A stretch of 64,000 nt of DNA, taken from assembly GCA_964618955.1 (NCBI GenBank), contig CAZUBO010000003.1, forward strand, positions 1 to 64,000. Direction: 5' to 3'. Shown here piece by piece: positions 61,679 through 64,000 of the stretch (position 1 is the first letter of the stretch; the number at the start of each line of letters is the position of its first letter). A program made the position numbers and the translations under genes. Under the pieces are notes generated by a model, which searched no databases, was not told where the DNA came from, and worked only from the letters and a program-made list of their open reading frames with translations. This DNA comes from JAKLIH01 sp964618955. GTDB taxonomy: Bacteria; Patescibacteriota; Minisyncoccia; UBA6257; JAKLIH01.

Positions 61679-61984
61679 ATGAAAAAACTTATTTATTGGT
61701 TACCACGTATTTTAGCAATATTTTTTATTCTTTTCATAAGCATATTCGCCTTTGATGTTTTTGGAAAGTCTCAATGATTTTTAGCTCTTCTAATTCATCT
61801 TATTCCTAGCTTTATTTTAATCATACTAACTATTATTGCTTGAAAACATACTCTTATCGGTGGTTTCCTGTTTTTATTAATGGGTTTATTGTCTATTGTT
61901 TCTTTTCAATCAGTTATAGTCATTCCTTCTCTTGTAATTGGTATAATTTTCTTACTAGAAAAATATTCATTAAAAAAATATTAA
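61679..61984 (+). CDS. Three- to four-TM membrane protein
   Basis: 101 aa. MKKLIYWLPRILAIFFILF, FAFDVFGKSQ-W-FLALLI, PSFILIILTIIA-W-KHTLIG and a last segment. Matches the size and layout of small DUF7670-like membrane proteins common in bacteria. Two Trp are TGA, one TGG. Found only when TGA is read as Trp. Co-directional with the reductase gene 9 bp on. Confidence 0.72.
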
Positions 61985-61993
61985 ATTTAAATT

Positions 61994-62581
61994 ATGGCAA
62001 ACAAACTTAAAATTTTAAGCATTTGTGGTAGCCCTAGACAAGGCAATTCTGAGACCATTTTAAATTATTTAAAACAATATTTAAAAGAATTTAAAATTGA
62101 TAATGAAATCGTTTTATTAAGAAAATTAAATATTAACCAATGTCATGGTTGTGTTGAATATTGTAATCATAAACATAATTGTTGTCAAAAAGACGATGCT
62201 ATAAAACTATTAAAAAAAATGGAGCAAGCTGATGGTTATATTTTTATTTCTCCTAACTATTTTAAAATGCCTTCTGGCTTATTTAAAACTTTCATTGATC
62301 GCACTAGTATTTTCTTTACAAATCAAACTGACTTTAGCAAAAAACGTGCTTTAGTTTTTGCTGTTGGGGCTGATAAAGTTTCTGAAATCAACAAATGTTT
62401 AAAAAACATGACTGATAATTTCTGTAAAACTTTAGGAATTAAAGTTGTTGCTAGCAAAAGCTATCATAGTAATAGTGAATTAAAGGGGAATTTAAATGAT
62501 ATTTTTATTAATTCTAGCAACAAGAATATTAAAACCGAACTTCAAACAATGGCTAAAGAATTAATTAATGCTTTTAAATAA
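61994..62581 (+). CDS. NADPH-dependent FMN reductase-like protein
   Basis: 195 aa. ILSICGSPRQGNSETIL is the flavodoxin-fold phosphate loop; QCHGCVEYCNHKHNCCQKDD is a Cys-rich stretch usual in iron-sulfur flavoprotein relatives; GYIFISPNYFKMPSGLFKTF is the FMN site. Redox partner unknown; the ferredoxin at 47081 is one candidate. No Trp. Confidence 0.87.
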   Translation: MANKLKILSICGSPRQGNSETILNYLKQYLKEFKIDNEIVLLRKLNINQCHGCVEYCNHKHNCCQKDDAIKLLKKMEQADGYIFISPNYFKMPSGLFKTFIDRTSIFFTNQTDFSKKRALVFAVGADKVSEINKCLKNMTDNFCKTLGIKVVASKSYHSNSELKGNLNDIFINSSNKNIKTELQTMAKELINAFK

Positions 62582-62591
62582 CCAAATATAT

Positions 62592-63476
62592 ATGAAAAAA
62601 ATTCTTATAGATGTCGGCTCATCAACCGTCAAAGTATATGAATTTTTTAATGAACAGTTAACCTTAATATTTCAACAGAGTATTCTTTTTAAAAACGATT
62701 TTGATTCAGAAAAAGGAATTTCTCAGCAATCAAAACAAGAACTTTTTGAAGTATTAAAAACTATCAAATTAAAAAATCCCGAAATTTCAATTGAAATTTA
62801 TGCTACCGAAATTTTTAGAAAACTATCTCCAATAATTCAACAAGAATTTATCAAAGAAGTTTTGCAAACAACTGGTTTGCATTTTAATATTATTAGCCAA
62901 GAGCAAGAGAGTCGTTTTTTAACCAAAGCGTTGATTGATAAATGCACTTTAAATGATCCAATTTTGATTATTAATATTGGTGGTGGCTCGACCGAGTTGA
63001 TTATTATACAAAACAAACAAGTTTTAGAAAAACATAATATCAATTTTGGAGTTGGTACCATTATTACTCAATTTCCTAATATCAATGATTCTTTTTCAAC
63101 GGTTCCAGTTGCAACAGTTATTAATTATATCAAAGAATTATTACCAAGCCTCGAGAATAATCCCAAAATAGCTTTCTATACTGGTGGGGAATTAAACTAT
63201 ATGACTTTAGCCAAATATCCCTTAAAACCAAATAGTTTGTTCAATGATAACGATCATCCTTCAGTTATTACCTTAGAAGACTTTCAAATAAAAAATCAAG
63301 AAATTTTTGAAAAAATTACTTTTAAAGAATTAGAAGATCTAATGCCTCAAAATCCAAAATGAATGTATGGTGCCAGGACTTGCTGTGCTATTGCCCAGGC
63401 TATTTGTGAAAAATATATGGTACTTACTCTCATTCCTTCAAATTCTAACATTATCAATGGGGTCGTAAGAGAATAA
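62592..63476 (+). CDS. Exopolyphosphatase / pppGpp phosphatase family (Ppx/GppA)
   Basis: 294 aa. Start at 62592 gives MKKILIDVGSSTVKVYEFF (phosphate 1); ATEIFRKL and IISQEQESRFLTKAL; INIGGGSTELII (phosphate 2). Ppx and GppA are ~300 aa in their minimal form, so it is complete. One TGA (PK-W-MYGARTCC). Roles in polyphosphate or (p)ppGpp turnover are the usual ones. Confidence 0.88.
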
Positions 63477-63484
63477 AAGCTATC

Positions 63485-63513
63485 TTGAAAATACCTTTGT
63501 TATATGCTAGTAT
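63485..63513 (+). promoter_or_regulatory. Promoter of the 29-aa gene
   Basis: TTGAAA, 17 nt, TAGTAT, about 30 bases before the ATG. Confidence 0.6.
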
Positions 63514-63544
63514 TCTGATAGACATTTCTGAGAAAGGAGGAAAG

Positions 63545-63634
63545 ATGAATAAAAAGGTATATAAATACGCAATCTTTGTTTCTTTAGCAATCATTGCGTT
63601 TTTAATCTTCATCTTAATAAAATATTGCGGATGA
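63545..63634 (+). CDS. 29-aa membrane peptide, SD-led; first TGA taken as stop
   Basis: GAAAGGAGG is 4 bases before ATG. One membrane helix (YAIFVSLAIIAFLIFILI) with Lys at the start and KYCG at the end, then TGA (63632-63634) and a terminator 5 bases on. Reading TGA as Trp would continue through the terminator to a TAA about 100 bases later, with no stop in the transcript. Family unknown. Confidence 0.65.
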   Translation: MNKKVYKYAIFVSLAIIAFLIFILIKYCG

Positions 63635-63639
63635 AGATT

Positions 63640-63682
63640 AAAACACCCCTGGTATTGTATATTGTATATCAGGGGTTTTTAT
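63640..63682 (+). terminator. Intrinsic terminator
   Basis: AAAACACCCCTG...CAGGGGTTTTT with an AT-rich loop. Confidence 0.85.
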
Positions 63683-63737
63683 TTGTTTTTAATTTTTAAG
63701 TATGATATATTAAAGATATATAATTAAAATATTAACT

Positions 63738-64000
63738 ATGATTTTTAATGATTATTACAATCAATTAAATACAGAACAAAAATTAGCCGTTAATAGTATT
63801 GAGGGCCCAGTGATGGTAGTTGCTGGTCCTGGTACTGGCAAAACTCAAATTCTAACCCTTCGTATCGCTAATATTCTTAATAAAACTGATATTGAAGCTG
63901 AAAATATTTTAGCTCTTACTTTTACTGATTCAGGTGCCATGTCTATGAAAAGAAGATTAATTAGTATTATCGGTAACGATGCTTACAGAGTCAATATCAG
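63738..64000 (+). CDS. UvrD/PcrA-like DNA helicase, N-terminal part
   Basis: The first ~87 residues, open to the window end. QLNTEQKLAVNSIEGPVMVV (Q motif), Walker A GPGTGKTQ, motif Ia NILALTFTDSGAMSMKRRL. The TFTDSGAMSMKRRL form of motif Ia is often seen in CPR genomes. Superfamily 1 helicase; UvrD, PcrA or Rep cannot be told apart. Confidence 0.88.
   Translation, partial: MIFNDYYNQLNTEQKLAVNSIEGPVMVVAGPGTGKTQILTLRIANILNKTDIEAENILALTFTDSGAMSMKRRLISIIGNDAYRVNI

Noticed and set aside
1..64000. UGA = glycine (code 25)
   Set aside because: Diagnostic sites in SMC, PPDK, HisRS, RecG, PAP2, sigma factors, ferredoxin and SdpI need Trp, not Gly.
1..64000. Frameshifts or pseudogenes explaining the broken genes
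   Set aside because: Breaks are always TGA in an unchanged frame, never indels or TAA/TAG, and downstream parts keep conserved motifs.
1..64000. CRISPR array, IS element or prophage
   Set aside because: No regularly spaced repeats, transposase or phage structural genes seen; the only recombinase is a single Xer-like protein.

Overview
The window is AT-rich bacterial DNA that can only be read with UGA as a sense codon. Read with the standard code, most long genes break into same-frame pieces; read with UGA = Trp, the pieces join into full-length proteins. The inserted residue falls on conserved tryptophans: SMC 'DALKWVLGEQ', PPDK 'KWADEI', HisRS 'VWRAER', RecG 'VWFNQPF', PAP2 'GMHWPLDV', ECF sigma 'FKPWLF', ferredoxin 'CPENWEMDD' and SdpI 'RTPWTL'. 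UGG is also Trp, and almost all long genes end in TAA or TAG. The gene content suggests a Patescibacteria/CPR (Parcubacteria-like) organism: S-layer-like proteins with peptidoglycan-binding domains and Thr-rich linkers, DUF5667-type and DUF5666-like proteins, AAA/DUF4143 ATPases, DUF4325, and a CPR-style UvrD. The recoding I know of in that group is UGA = Gly (Gracilibacteria/Absconditabacteria), so UGA = Trp here is a main result. The lineage is inferred from gene content, not from a marker-gene tree.

Layout. 1-7.7 kb: rnc, an MNT/HEPN toxin-antitoxin pair with a palindromic operator, an assembly gap flanked by an identical 55-bp overlap, a short smc, a small gene and ppdK. 7.7-17.5 kb: an AAA/DUF4143 ATPase, hisS, a structured RNA, recG, a tyrosine recombinase, tRNA-Arg, a PAP2 phosphatase, prs and a ~300-nt structured RNA. 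17.6-25.5 kb: tRNA-Lys, two small SD-led genes, an ECF sigma operon, a secreted surface protein, AbiE module 1 and a GHKL/DUF4325 pair behind a 44-nt perfect palindrome. 25.7-31.4 kb: DUF5667 protein, HicB-like protein and two large secreted cell-envelope proteins. 31.4-37 kb: ECF sigma / membrane protein / DUF5666-like / HlyD-MacB efflux operon. 37-47 kb: TcmP with a three-Cys radical SAM partner, a membrane-anchored metalloprotease, AbiE modules 2 and 3, and an 1113-aa Cys-rich surface protein. 47-64 kb: ferredoxin, SIMPL protein, thioredoxin-fold protein, an AbrB-controlled second HlyD-MacB operon, SdpI-like protein, tRNA-Asn, SDR/SRPBCC pair, tiny membrane proteins (one with LGF repeats), a second DUF4143 ATPase, NADPH-FMN reductase-like protein, Ppx/GppA and the start of a UvrD-like helicase.

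Two styles of gene coexist. Long genes lack a Shine-Dalgarno sequence and use UGA freely as Trp. At least seven small genes (4579, 14089, 18076-, 18436-, 56605, 56976, 63545) have a purine-rich Shine-Dalgarno (usually GGAGG); most also have their own promoter and an intrinsic terminator. Where they contain Trp it is UGG, and in several the first UGA sits exactly where a stop is needed before the terminator. This conflict with the recoding is the most unusual signal in the window. Several short promoter-to-hairpin units without a gene add to the small-transcript picture.
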